Counted from the stretch's first letter, positions 33,446 to 42,502 are shown. The stretch is 63,507 nucleotides of DNA from an uncultured Clostridia bacterium (GCA_944380855.1 CALWIW010000007.1:1-63507); one strand, 5' to 3'. Program-made: numbers and translations. Notes: generated from the letters alone by a model not told the origin.

Positions 33446-33490
33446 TAAAATACCTCCTATTATTATTTATCGTTAAATATCACATAAGAT

Positions 33491-33519
33491 ATAATACAAA
33501 TTATTTGTATTTTTGTCAA
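33491..33519 (-). promoter_or_regulatory. LysR gene promoter with embedded operator palindrome
   Basis: On the minus strand: perfect TTGACA (33514-33519), 17-bp spacer, TATTAT (33491-33496). A perfect inverted repeat ATACAAAT-T-ATTTGTAT (33494-33510) covers the spacer and half of the -10, a good position for repression by the LysR protein itself. Confidence 0.7.
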
Positions 33520-33607
33520 TGTTTTTCTTAATATACTGTGCCGGTATTGATTTTTTCACCACTGTATTTTAAAATAAACAGAAGAAAATACCCGAAAGGC
33601 TGATAAT

Positions 33608-34357
33608 ATGGAAATTGATAAAAATGAAATTTTTTCAAGATGTGAAATGTCTGTAGGAAAAGAGGCAATGGATAAACTTTTTTCCTCACGTGTGGCGGTT
33701 TTCGGAGTCGGAGGTGTCGGAGGCTATATTGTTGAAGCCTTGGTAAGGAGCGGTGTAGGAGTAATTGATATTTTTGACAAGGACGTTGTGTCTGTTTCAA
33801 ATATAAACCGTCAGATTATAGCGGATACAGAAACCGTGGGACGGCCAAAGGTTCAGGTCATGGCAGAGCGGGCAAAAAAAATAAACCCCTATGTTATTAT
33901 TAATCCGCACCGCATTTTTTATCTTCCCGAGAACAGCAGTACGGTTGACCTCTCCGTATACGATTATGTGGCTGACGCTGTGGACACTGTCAGTGCAAAG
34001 ATTGAGCTTATTACCAGGTGCAAAAAAGCAGGTGTTCCTGTTATTTCTGCAATGGGTGCCGGCAATAAGCTTGACCCGACTGCTTTTAAAGTTGATAATA
34101 TCAGCCGTACCTCTGTTTGTCCTCTTGCAAGGGTTATGAGGAGAGAACTTAAAAAACGAGGGATAAATGATGTTAAGGTGGTTTACTCAACAGAGGAAGC
34201 CATTACCCCAAAGAAACCGGTTACAGACAGTGAAAGTAAAAAAGTAATTCCGGGAAGCTTTTCCTTTGTTCCGTCGGTTATGGGACTTATCATGGGCGGA
34301 GAGATAGTAAAGGATATTATTTCTTTATCAAAATCGGCAAGTAATAAGGAAGAATGA
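33608..34357 (+). CDS. tcdA: tRNA threonylcarbamoyladenosine dehydratase (TcdA/CsdL-like)
   Basis: E1-like (ThiF-fold) ATP-dependent enzyme that converts t6A37 to the cyclic form in tRNAs reading ANN codons. The 249 residues include the nucleotide-binding GVGGVGGYIVEALVRSGVG, the D..V..SNINRQ motif, DAVDTVSAK and the C-terminal GSFSFVPSVMGLIMGGEIV. The start is ATG 33608, with a weak upstream SD (GAAAGG). Its 3' end overlaps the convergent PAP2 gene by 41 bp. A generic HesA/MoeB/ThiF annotation is the less specific alternative. Confidence 0.88.
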   Translation: MEIDKNEIFSRCEMSVGKEAMDKLFSSRVAVFGVGGVGGYIVEALVRSGVGVIDIFDKDVVSVSNINRQIIADTETVGRPKVQVMAERAKKINPYVIINPHRIFYLPENSSTVDLSVYDYVADAVDTVSAKIELITRCKKAGVPVISAMGAGNKLDPTAFKVDNISRTSVCPLARVMRRELKKRGINDVKVVYSTEEAITPKKPVTDSESKKVIPGSFSFVPSVMGLIMGGEIVKDIISLSKSASNKEE

Positions 34358-34832
34358 AAAACAGCGATGAAAGGGCAGAGGAATACAAAAAAGAAGCCAC
34401 AATGTCACGCACAAAATGAACCCCTGCAAATACCCGGCTTAAGGCTACAAGCAATGCCAAAACTGAAAACAGTATTCCTAAACAGATATTGATATATAAA
34501 AATGCACCTGCTATTATAAATGCACTTGCACAGTGACGGCTTGGAAAGCTTTCTCCTTTTTTGTCTTTCGGTATCAGCGGAGGCAGGTCCGTTTTCTCAT
34601 ACGGTCTCGGAAAATTAAAAAGCTTTCTGAAAAACGTAACGGAAAGAAACACAAATGCCGGTATCAGCGAAGAAAGTATAAACCGAATATCCCATGTTAT
34701 GGCAAGGTATCCCAGCAGAACCAAATAGGATATTGCCATGAACATGGGTATTTTTTTGTATACGAATTTTAAAATTTTAAACGGCTTTTCCTTTGAAAAA
34801 AAGCTGTGAATCTGACTGTAGAATTTTTTCAA
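34317..34832 (-). CDS. PAP2 family lipid phosphatase
   Basis: A 171-residue integral membrane phosphatase with five to six helices. The three PAP2 motifs are present: KLFNFPRP (variant of KX6RP), PSRHCASAF (PSGH variant with Arg) and SRVFAGVHFVRDI (SRX5HX3D). Substrates in this family include phosphatidic acid, PGP and undecaprenyl pyrophosphate. The start is TTG (34830-34832) after GGGGAG. That SD lies in the arm of an intergenic stem-loop. Downstream of asnB on the minus strand and probably co-transcribed; its 3' end overlaps tcdA convergently. Confidence 0.85.
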   Translation of the reverse strand: MKKFYSQIHSFFSKEKPFKILKFVYKKIPMFMAISYLVLLGYLAITWDIRFILSSLIPAFVFLSVTFFRKLFNFPRPYEKTDLPPLIPKDKKGESFPSRHCASAFIIAGAFLYINICLGILFSVLALLVALSRVFAGVHFVRDIVASFLYSSALSSLFFILPYYLPILIKK

Positions 34833-34843
34833 GTTTACCAGCT

Positions 34844-34895
34844 CCCCTTTGTTTATGCTTTGATTTTATCATCTTATTCAAAGCTAAACAAGGGG
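34844..34895 (-). promoter_or_regulatory. asnB-PAP2 intergenic hairpin covering the PAP2 SD
   Basis: Imperfect inverted repeat of about 18 bp per arm (34844-34863 with 34878-34895). On the minus-strand transcript its 3' arm contains the AAAGGGGAG that serves as the PAP2 SD, so folding would hide the ribosome site. Confidence 0.5.
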
Positions 34896-34903
34896 GTTTT
34901 GAT

Positions 34904-36739
34904 TTATATCAGTATTTCAGGCTTGTATTTTTGATACCACATTTCAAGCTCTGCAATATATGCAAGTATCTGAGGAGCTTTCATAAGCTGACCGTACCAC
35001 GGAGAGGGAATTTTGTCGGGGTTTTCAATTATGGACATAACGCCCTCTCTGTCCAAAAGCTCTGCAATGGGGGAGTGTCCGTCAAGAACATTAACCGCCA
35101 TTTCGGAAACATATTTCATGTATTCGGGATTGTGGGTTTTTGGATACGGACTTTTCTTTCTCCATACAATTTCTTTTGGAAGAATATTTTCAAAGGCTTT
35201 ACGGACGATGCCTTTTTCTCTTCCGTTCAGTGCTTTTATCTCCCACGGCATATTAAATGCATATTCTACAATTCGGTAGTCGCAGAAAGGTACTCTTACC
35301 TCAAGACCGTTGAACATTGAACAGCGGTCCTTTCTGTCCAAAAGGCACTGCATAAACCAGTAGAAATTTAACGCAAACATTTCCCTCATACGACTTTCGA
35401 GGGGAGTATCGGTGCTTAATTTGTCAACGGCATTTATTGTATCAAGATATTTTTCTTTTGCATATTCTTCACCCTTAGGCAAAAGACCTTTTTTCAGAAT
35501 ACTTCGTCTGACCGATGTGTCCTTTGACCAGGGGAAACAGTCGTCAAAAAGAATTTCTTTGTTGTGATACCAAGGGTATCCTCCGAAAAGCTCGTCGGCA
35601 CATTCACCTGAAAGTGCAACGTCAAAATCTTCTCTTACTTTTTTGCAGAACAAAATAAGAGAGGAATCAACGTCTGCCATTCCCGGCAAATCCCTTGCGT
35701 CAACAGCGTCTTTAAGTGCCTGAGCCAAATCTTTGTTTGAAAGAATAATTTCCCTGTGCAAGGTATCTGCTTCGCGGCTCATCATTCCGATGTACTCAAA
35801 ATCTGCTGTAGGCTGGAACAGGCTTTTTTGAAAATACTTTCTGTTGTCCTCGTATTCCACGCTGTAGGTGGATATTTTACCTTTACCGTGCTCTTTGTAA
35901 TAGTCCGAGGCGGTTTTAACTATAATACTGCTGTCAAGACCTCCCGAAAGAAAAAAGCACATAGGCTTGTCGGTTACAAGCTGACGTTTAATAGCGTCCT
36001 GCAAAAGATACCTTACATTTTCCTCGGTTTCTTCAACGCTGTGGGTATGGGACCTTGCCCTCAGCTTGAAATACTGCTTGCGTGTCAGTTTTCCGTTCTT
36101 CCAAAAAGCAGTTTCGCCGGGTTTTAATTCCTCAATGTTTTTAAACACACCGTTTCCGCAGGTTCTTGCAGGCCCTAAAAAGAATATTTCGTTAAGTCCG
36201 TTTTCGTCAATCTGCGGTTTAACGGCTTTGGCTGCAAAAATTGCTTTAATTTCAGAAGCGAATATAAAGCCTTTTTCGTAGGAAGCAAAAAACAGAGGCT
36301 TTACTCCTATTCTGTCACGGCACAGAAACAGTGTTTTTTCCTTTTCCTCGTAAATACCGAAAGCAAAAATACCGTTAAGTTTTGTTACAGCCTTTTCGCC
36401 CCAATATACATAGGCTTTAAGCACTACTTCCGTGTCGCTGTGACCCAAAAATTGAAATCCCGAATAGATAAGCTCCTGCCTTATTTCCTCTGTGTTGTAA
36501 AGTTCCCCGTTATAGACTATTGTGTATTTTTTTCCGTGATAGGAAAAGGTCATGGGCTGACGTCCATTTTCTATGTCTATAATTGCAAGTCTTCTGTGTA
36601 TAAGAGCAAAGCCTCTGCCTATATATTCTCCCTTTTGGTCAGGTCCTCTTGATTTTAAAGACAAGGATATTTCAGATATTTCCTTTGATTTTGAATAGAA
36701 ATCTGTTTCGTAGTCAAGCCAGCCGGCAATTCCGCACAT
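34904..36739 (-). CDS. asnB: Asparagine synthase (glutamine-hydrolysing)
   Basis: A 611-residue enzyme making asparagine from aspartate and glutamine with ATP. The N-terminal class II glutaminase domain has Cys2 (MCGIAG), the SRGPD loop, and YNGELYN. The C-terminal synthetase domain has the P-loop-like FFLSGGLDSS and SGECADELFGGYPWY motif. Four nucleotides separate it from the upstream ylbJ gene, so the two form a minus-strand operon. SD is TTTTACCTCC on the plus strand (GGAGGTAAAA). Length is normal for AsnB. An alternative role in amidating wall peptides (AsnB-type amidotransferases) cannot be excluded. Confidence 0.94.
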   Translation of the reverse strand: MCGIAGWLDYETDFYSKSKEISEISLSLKSRGPDQKGEYIGRGFALIHRRLAIIDIENGRQPMTFSYHGKKYTIVYNGELYNTEEIRQELIYSGFQFLGHSDTEVVLKAYVYWGEKAVTKLNGIFAFGIYEEKEKTLFLCRDRIGVKPLFFASYEKGFIFASEIKAIFAAKAVKPQIDENGLNEIFFLGPARTCGNGVFKNIEELKPGETAFWKNGKLTRKQYFKLRARSHTHSVEETEENVRYLLQDAIKRQLVTDKPMCFFLSGGLDSSIIVKTASDYYKEHGKGKISTYSVEYEDNRKYFQKSLFQPTADFEYIGMMSREADTLHREIILSNKDLAQALKDAVDARDLPGMADVDSSLILFCKKVREDFDVALSGECADELFGGYPWYHNKEILFDDCFPWSKDTSVRRSILKKGLLPKGEEYAKEKYLDTINAVDKLSTDTPLESRMREMFALNFYWFMQCLLDRKDRCSMFNGLEVRVPFCDYRIVEYAFNMPWEIKALNGREKGIVRKAFENILPKEIVWRKKSPYPKTHNPEYMKYVSEMAVNVLDGHSPIAELLDREGVMSIIENPDKIPSPWYGQLMKAPQILAYIAELEMWYQKYKPEILI

Positions 36740-36743
36740 AATT

Positions 36744-37976
36744 TTACCTCCTGTGGGTGAATTTGAATTTTTCTTTTACTAAGGTTAAAAGTTTTGGTTC
36801 TGTAAGCTTCTGCCCCAAGGAAAACAGAAAGCAGAAGCATACCAAAATGAGAATGACAAACTTTAGGGGACTTTCAACAGCTATGGGTTTTGGACTTTCC
36901 GTAACAGAGGAGAAAACCGCCGTTGACTGCTGTTCCAAAGGAAACAGCAAGGTTAGGATATAGACCGTAAGTCCGTTTAAAAGTCCCTGAATTACTCTGA
37001 AAACAAAGAACACAGCTTTTGAAAATCGTATATTTTCCGCCGCAAAGAACACCTGAACGTGAACGCATATTCCGCCGAAGCCTGTTATAAACCCTATAAA
37101 CCATAGGGGAGCTGCATTGGAAAAATACTGTACGCCGTTGCTTACCTCCCACACTGAATAAAAATTGTCCCTTAAAAAACTGTTATATGAGATAAGAGAT
37201 GAAATTATACCCAAAGCAGAGGAAAATAAAATTACCACAAGGCACATATTAAAGGCTGATTTTCCTGCTGAAAGGGCAGAATGAAATATCATGGAAAAAA
37301 TACTTTTATCACTGATATTCTCAGCAGGCGGTGAGATTACGCCCATTGAATTATTAAAAACAGACCTTTCTTTTTTTATTCTGTGATAAATGTTTCTTAA
37401 AAAAATTCTGGAAAGAAAAACCATGAGAGTAACAGATATTATTTGAGATACAAAAAGCAGTATGCCGACGGTTCTTGAAGAAAATAAAGTGACTCCCGTA
37501 TAAGATACAAGAAAACCCATGCCGCTTCCGAAGGCTATGTAAATCATAAGAGAAGCTTCTGTTTCGGTGATTTTACCGCTTTTATAAAGACTGCTGACTG
37601 TGACTGCACCAACCGGGTATCCTCCGAAAAGTGAAAGGAGCAGTGATGACCCGCAGGTGCCGTTAATACCAAAAATTTTTTGGAAAAAACTTATACTGCC
37701 GGAACGCTTTTCCTTTTTACGCAGACAAAATGCAAGAAGAGAGCTTGCAAACATAAAAGGAAACAGTGAGGGGATAAGGGTGTTTATGCAAAGGCTGAGT
37801 CCTGATTTAACACCTTCTGCTGATGGAGAGGGAAAACACAACAACATAATAAAAAAAATAACAGCAAGCATAAGTCCGAAAATGCCGGTCTTTTGGTTTT
37901 TGTTTTTAACTTTTGCTGAAAATAAATGTTTTTCGCTTTGCAAGGTTTTATTATTTTTTCCGTTTACATATATCAT
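36744..37976 (-). CDS. ylbJ: Sporulation integral membrane protein YlbJ
   Basis: A 410-residue polytopic membrane protein of the nucleoside-recognition (Gate) superfamily, YlbJ branch. Its key region is LLLSLFGGYPVGAVTVSSLYKSGKI. At least eight membrane helices are predicted. In B. subtilis ylbJ is a mother-cell gene needed for normal spore envelope formation. The ATG has only a weak SD-like sequence (GGTG); an alternative downstream start is possible. Divergent from yqfC (92 bp) and directly upstream of asnB. Confidence 0.85.
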   Translation of the reverse strand: MIYVNGKNNKTLQSEKHLFSAKVKNKNQKTGIFGLMLAVIFFIMLLCFPSPSAEGVKSGLSLCINTLIPSLFPFMFASSLLAFCLRKKEKRSGSISFFQKIFGINGTCGSSLLLSLFGGYPVGAVTVSSLYKSGKITETEASLMIYIAFGSGMGFLVSYTGVTLFSSRTVGILLFVSQIISVTLMVFLSRIFLRNIYHRIKKERSVFNNSMGVISPPAENISDKSIFSMIFHSALSAGKSAFNMCLVVILFSSALGIISSLISYNSFLRDNFYSVWEVSNGVQYFSNAAPLWFIGFITGFGGICVHVQVFFAAENIRFSKAVFFVFRVIQGLLNGLTVYILTLLFPLEQQSTAVFSSVTESPKPIAVESPLKFVILILVCFCFLFSLGQKLTEPKLLTLVKEKFKFTHRR

Positions 37977-38068
37977 TTAGTATCACCGGTTTATTTATAT
38001 GCCTGTTTCGGCACAGAGTTGATTGTGATTTACAGATACAGAATATTATGTTAGCAGAGGATGATTTT

Positions 38069-38332
38069 ATGAATAAGAAAAATAAAGGTACAAAAGGAGG
38101 AAATTTTTTCCGTGATTTGGATTGCAGACAGCCTGTTATTGAATTTACAGGCAATAAAAAGGCGGTTATTTACGGCTGTAAAGGTGTAGCGGAGTACGGT
38201 GAAGATGTGATAAGGGTAAATGCTTCGGGACTATTGGTAAGCTTTTTCGGAAAAAAGATGGAGCTTAAAAGCCTGAACACAACGACCCTTGAAATAGAAG
38301 GCTTTATTGACGATGTGCAGTTTACCTGTTAA
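38069..38332 (+). CDS. yqfC: Sporulation protein YqfC
   Basis: An 87-residue soluble protein of the YqfC family, with the conserved core PVIEFTGNKKAVIYGCKGVAEYGEDVIRVNASG and LEIEGFIDDVQF. In B. subtilis the gene is expressed in the mother cell during sporulation. I place the start at ATG 38069 with AGAGGA 8 nt upstream; in-frame codons further upstream read through the intergenic region and have no SD. It is 11 nt before yqfD, the expected partner. Confidence 0.88.
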   Translation: MNKKNKGTKGGNFFRDLDCRQPVIEFTGNKKAVIYGCKGVAEYGEDVIRVNASGLLVSFFGKKMELKSLNTTTLEIEGFIDDVQFTC

Positions 38333-38343
38333 GGAGAAAGAAT

Positions 38344-39516
38344 ATGCTGAGTGTATTGAGATTTTTTAAGGGATATGTGGATTTTTCGGTTTCCGGTAAA
38401 TATCCGGAGAGGTTTTTAAATTCTGCCTTCAGGGCAGGAGTAAATGTATGGTCTCAAAAATCGGAAAACGGAACAATCAAGGCGAAAATGTATGTCGGCG
38501 ATTATAAAAGAAGCAGAATCAAGGCAAGAAAAACAGGAGTGCGTTTGAGAGTTATAAAAAGACACGGTTTGCCTTTTTTCGTAAATAAAAATAAAAACCG
38601 TGTGGGCCTTTTGGCGGGAAGTGTTTTCTTTTTCCTGATAATATTTTTTATGTCTTCCTTTGTTTGGACAGTTAATATTGAGGGTGTGACCGCCGTAAGT
38701 CAAAATGATATAAGAGAAGCTTTAAGAGACTGCGGAGTTTATGAGGGTGCTTTAACATCTGAAATTGACGTCCAGTGGGCAAAACGTCAGCTTTCACACA
38801 AATATCCTATGATTACCTGGTCTGCAATAAATATACACGGAAGTAATGTGGACGTGATTATAAAAGAGGGACAGGAAAAAAATAAGCCTGATATTACCAC
38901 GCCTGCGGATATTGTTGCAAAAAAAGACGGATTTATTATTGCAATGGAAACCCGCGACGGGGCTAATATGGTAAAGCTTGGTGACTCGGTGCTTAAAGGG
39001 CAGCTTTTGGTAAGCTCTGCAATGGAGCTTCAGGAAATGGACACAAGATTTGTCAGGGCACAGTCAAAAATTATGGCTCAGACAAGTGAAATTGCAGAAT
39101 TTACCGCAGATAAAAATATAGAGCTTATTACCTCTGCAAAAGAGCCTGTTAAGCGTCTCGGAATTTCTGTTTTTAATTTTAATCTGCCCATATCCATGTC
39201 GCAGGTAAACTCAAAAAGTTGTAACAAAATTATTGAAGAAAATTCTCTTGTTTTAAACGGTGTTTTAACGCCCGTAAGCTTTGTGACCGAAAAAAATTAT
39301 GTTTATGAAAAAAAGGATTTTACAAGGACAGAAGAAATGATGGAAAAAGCATTGCAGGTAAAGGAAGCACTTTATGAGACCTTTCATATGCAGGGAGCTG
39401 TTATAACAGGCAGAACCGTTTACGAGGAAGAAGAGCAGGGAAGAATAACAAGAAAAAACGCATATTCCTGTATTGAGGATATAGCCGAAACGGTTCCTGT
39501 TATTTTTGAACAGTGA
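38344..39516 (+). CDS. yqfD: Sporulation protein YqfD
   Basis: A 390-residue membrane protein of the YqfD family. A cytoplasmic N-terminal region (~1-90, basic), one transmembrane helix (~95-115, AGSVFFFLIIFFMSSFVW), then a large extracytoplasmic domain (~116-390) with FtsQ/POTRA-like features (VTAVSQNDIREALRDCGV). The arrangement resembles SpoIIIAG/DivIB-type proteins. In B. subtilis it is a mother-cell sporulation gene. SD is TAAGGAG. It forms a pair with yqfC; no phoH gene follows here, unlike Bacillus. Confidence 0.88.
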   Translation: MLSVLRFFKGYVDFSVSGKYPERFLNSAFRAGVNVWSQKSENGTIKAKMYVGDYKRSRIKARKTGVRLRVIKRHGLPFFVNKNKNRVGLLAGSVFFFLIIFFMSSFVWTVNIEGVTAVSQNDIREALRDCGVYEGALTSEIDVQWAKRQLSHKYPMITWSAINIHGSNVDVIIKEGQEKNKPDITTPADIVAKKDGFIIAMETRDGANMVKLGDSVLKGQLLVSSAMELQEMDTRFVRAQSKIMAQTSEIAEFTADKNIELITSAKEPVKRLGISVFNFNLPISMSQVNSKSCNKIIEENSLVLNGVLTPVSFVTEKNYVYEKKDFTRTEEMMEKALQVKEALYETFHMQGAVITGRTVYEEEEQGRITRKNAYSCIEDIAETVPVIFEQ

Positions 39517-39733
39517 TTGGCAGATACGATTGGGAAATATCAATTTAAAGGTGAATTTATACGGAAATAAGCTTACCGAAATCAAAAACAGAATTAAACA
39601 GCGGAAATATATAAAAAAGTCGAAACCAAAGGGGAAATGGTGCAATATAAGCTGATTATGGTTTTAAAAAATCTTAAAATATGATATAATAACAAAAAAA
39701 TCGAAAATTTGGAATTAAAAAGGGGTTTAATTT

Positions 39734-40510
39734 ATGAGAATATTGTGCATCGGCGATGTTGTTGGAAGTGTGGGCTGTAATTTTTTGAGAAAGCATCTTC
39801 ACTCTGTTAAAAAGCTTCACGGCGTTGACCTTGTTATCTGCAACGGAGAAAATTCAGCCGACGGTAACGGTATCACTCCTGTTTCCGCAAAGCATCTTTT
39901 TACAAGCGGTGTTGATGTTATAACCTTGGGAAACCACAGCTTCAGAAGAAAAGAAGCCTACGACATGATAGAAAACGAGCCGTATATAATTAGACCTGCG
40001 AATTTTCCTCCTGTTTCTGCTCCCGGCAAAGGTATTACTCATGTGGATATGGGAAGAACTATAGTGACGGTGATAAATATAATGGGCAACAGTCATATGG
40101 ACAATGTTTTAAAATGTCCCTTTGAAACTATGGATAGACTTCTTGAGCAGGAGTGCGGAAAAATTATTATTGTTGATTTCCATGGTGAAACCACCAGTGA
40201 GAAAAGAGCAATGGGATTTTACCTTGACGGCAGGGTTTCCGCTGTGTTCGGTACTCATACCCACGTGCAGACTGCCGACGCCCAGGTTTTGCCGAAAGGA
40301 ACAGGATATATTACAGATGTAGGAATGACGGGAACGGTTCAGTCTGTATTAGGCGTAAAGCCTGAAATAGTAATTGAAAAGTTCAGAAGCGGTATGCCGG
40401 CAAGGTTTGATTTAGCTTCGGGGGATTGCAGAATGGACTGTGTGCTTTTTGAAATTGACGACAAAACCGGAAAGGCTGTTTCAGCCAAAAACTTATCCGT
40501 AAGCGACTGA
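39734..40510 (+). CDS. ymdB: YmdB family metallophosphoesterase
   Basis: A 258-residue cytoplasmic phosphodiesterase (TIGR00282 type). Motifs: GDVVGSVG at the start, NGENSADGNGIT, LGNHSFRRKEAYD, IVDFHGETTSEK and FGTHTHVQTAD, together supplying the two-metal site. In Bacillus the homologue hydrolyses 2'3'-cyclic nucleotides and affects biofilm and motility gene expression. The start is ATG 39734 after AAAGGGG. A perfect TATAAT lies at 39684-39689 but the -35 is weak. Confidence 0.92.
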   Translation: MRILCIGDVVGSVGCNFLRKHLHSVKKLHGVDLVICNGENSADGNGITPVSAKHLFTSGVDVITLGNHSFRRKEAYDMIENEPYIIRPANFPPVSAPGKGITHVDMGRTIVTVINIMGNSHMDNVLKCPFETMDRLLEQECGKIIIVDFHGETTSEKRAMGFYLDGRVSAVFGTHTHVQTADAQVLPKGTGYITDVGMTGTVQSVLGVKPEIVIEKFRSGMPARFDLASGDCRMDCVLFEIDDKTGKAVSAKNLSVSD

Positions 40511-40571
40511 GTGTGGTTATATTTAACAAAAATAAATTTTCATACATTTGCTTATTAAGTTTTTAATGCTC

Positions 40572-40599
40572 TTGCATTAGTTAGGGAATATGTTATAAT
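40572..40599 (+). promoter_or_regulatory. Promoter for the fakA-like gene
   Basis: TTGCAT (40572-40577), 16-bp spacer, perfect TATAAT (40594-40599). The ~130-nt leader contains a small CCGC/GCGG hairpin near 40682. Confidence 0.6.
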
Positions 40600-40735
40600 A
40601 TAAAAGATGTATACTGTGTAAAATATAGGAAAACTATTTTGGGACAGTAAAAATCAGAATTAGGTTTACAAGAGAAGATTTCCGCACTTTGCGGATTAGA
40701 TATGGCAAAATATTAAGTAGAAGGAAGTGTTTTGT

Positions 40736-42400
40736 ATGATAAACAGTCGTATGCTTAAAAATGCGGTTATTTCCGGTGCAAACAATATTTGTTTACAGAA
40801 AGCACAAATAAACGATTTGAACATTTTCCCTGTTCCTGACGGAGATACAGGTACGAATATGTCAATGACAATAACCGCTGCAAAGACAGCACTTGAAGAT
40901 AAAGAGTTTTCCTCTGTGGGAGAGGTAAGTGCCAAGACTGCGTCCTCAATGCTCAGGGGAGCAAGAGGCAATTCCGGTGTTATCCTTTCTTTGCTGTTCA
41001 GAGGATTTTCAAAAGGTCTTGAGGGCAAAGAAGAAGCAGACGGATTCGATTTGGTAAAGGCTTTGGGTCTTGGCGTTGACGCTGCTTATAAAGCTGTTAT
41101 GAAGCCTACCGAGGGTACAATACTTACTGTTGCAAGGGTTGCCTATGAAAAGGGACTTACTGCGGCAATGGAAAACCGTGATGTTGTTTATGTTTGGAAA
41201 GAGGTTTGTGCCGCAGCATACGAGGCACTTGACACTACCCCGGACCTTCTGCCTGTTTTGAAAAAGGCAGGGGTTGTAGACGCAGGCGGAAAGGGTCTAT
41301 GTGTTATTTTTGACGGAATGCTTTCTGTTTTTGCAGACGGAAAGGTTATCGAATATGACGCTGACAGCGACAACGGCGGCGAAGAAATTGACGAGTTCAG
41401 AAGTGCTGCCGCAGAATTTGACGATGATATTACTTTCACATACTGCACTGAATTTATTGTGGGAAGAGATAAGCAGATTGAAACAGAGCCTAACGAGCTT
41501 AGACTTTTCCTTGAAACTATAGGCGACTGTGTTGTGGTTGTTGACGATGAGGAGATCATAAAAGTACACGTTCACACGGAACAGCCCGGTGACGCACTTA
41601 AAAAGGGTCTTGAGTTCGGTTCACTTCTCACTGTAAAGGTTGAAAATATGAAAGAGCAGCATAAGGCTGCAAAGGAAGAAAACGAAAAGAAAAAGGCTAA
41701 AACAGAGGAGAAAAAGACTCTTGAGCCGGCAGAGCCTACTGAGGATTACGGCTTTGTTGCTGTTGCCGCAGGTGACGGAGTTGTTGATTTGTTTAAGGAT
41801 TTGGGCTGTCAGTATGTTGTAAGCGGCGGCCAGAGCATGAACCCGAGTACCGACGATATTTACGAGGCGGTAATGGCTACTCCTGCAAAAACAGTTTTTG
41901 TTCTTCCCAATAATAAAAATATAATTATGGCGGCAGAGCAGACGGCTTCCATAGTTTCCGACAGAAATGTAATTGTTTTGCCCACGAAGACAATTCCTCA
42001 GGGACTTACGGCAATGCTTTCCTTTGACCCTGAAATGAGTGCTGAGAGCAATAAAGAGGTAATCATGGACGCGGCTTCGGGAGTAAGCTCAGGTTCTGTT
42101 ACTTTTGCTGCAAGAGATTCAGAGTTCTGCGGAAAGAAAATTAAGGAAGGCGATATAATCGCTCTTGAAAACGGTAAGCTTACAATTACCGAGAAAACTC
42201 CCGTAAAAGCTCTTTATAAACTGACAAAGGCTATGGTAACAAAGAATACCTCTTTTGTTACAATTATTTGGGGCGAGGGAATTACCGAGGATGAAGCAGC
42301 CGAGGCAGAAGAGCTTGTGAGAAATAAATTCCCGCACATAGACATAACATTGGTAAAGGGCGGTCAGCCGGTTTACTACTTTATTCTTGGTGTTGAGTGA
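40736..42400 (+). CDS. fakA: DAK2-domain fatty acid kinase, FakA/YloV-like
   Basis: A 554-residue cytoplasmic kinase. The N-terminal DAK2/DhaL-like domain (~1-200) has the nucleotide/metal motif DGDTGTNMSMT and GARGNSGVILS. A middle domain holds VHVHTEQPG. A charged Lys/Glu linker (~310-335) precedes the C-terminal DegV-like region (QYVVSGGQSMNPST). In Firmicutes FakA phosphorylates fatty acids carried by FakB (DegV) proteins, feeding phospholipid synthesis. ATG 40736 is 8 nt after AAGGAAG. It is followed by recG, as in the Bacillus yloV region, but the usual yloU/asp23 gene is not directly upstream. Confidence 0.88.
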   Translation: MINSRMLKNAVISGANNICLQKAQINDLNIFPVPDGDTGTNMSMTITAAKTALEDKEFSSVGEVSAKTASSMLRGARGNSGVILSLLFRGFSKGLEGKEEADGFDLVKALGLGVDAAYKAVMKPTEGTILTVARVAYEKGLTAAMENRDVVYVWKEVCAAAYEALDTTPDLLPVLKKAGVVDAGGKGLCVIFDGMLSVFADGKVIEYDADSDNGGEEIDEFRSAAAEFDDDITFTYCTEFIVGRDKQIETEPNELRLFLETIGDCVVVVDDEEIIKVHVHTEQPGDALKKGLEFGSLLTVKVENMKEQHKAAKEENEKKKAKTEEKKTLEPAEPTEDYGFVAVAAGDGVVDLFKDLGCQYVVSGGQSMNPSTDDIYEAVMATPAKTVFVLPNNKNIIMAAEQTASIVSDRNVIVLPTKTIPQGLTAMLSFDPEMSAESNKEVIMDAASGVSSGSVTFAARDSEFCGKKIKEGDIIALENGKLTITEKTPVKALYKLTKAMVTKNTSFVTIIWGEGITEDEAAEAEELVRNKFPHIDITLVKGGQPVYYFILGVE

Positions 42401-42449
42401 TTTTATTTGCTTTTATTAATGGCATCAACGAAAACAGTATGATTTATAC

Positions 42450-42482
42450 GGGGTGATGAGTTCATCACCCCTTCGATTTTTA
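42450..42482 (+). terminator. Terminator between fakA-like gene and recG
   Basis: A 10-bp perfect stem GGGGTGATGA/TCATCACCCC, then TTCGATTTTTA. The recG SD begins within a few bases. Confidence 0.85.
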
Positions 42483-42502
42483 TTACGGGAGGAGGTGTCT
42501 GT

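Noticed and set aside
39558-39662. Lys-rich short frame (about 34 codons) after yqfD
   Set aside because: GTG start without SD, composition follows the A-rich DNA; no evidence of a real peptide.
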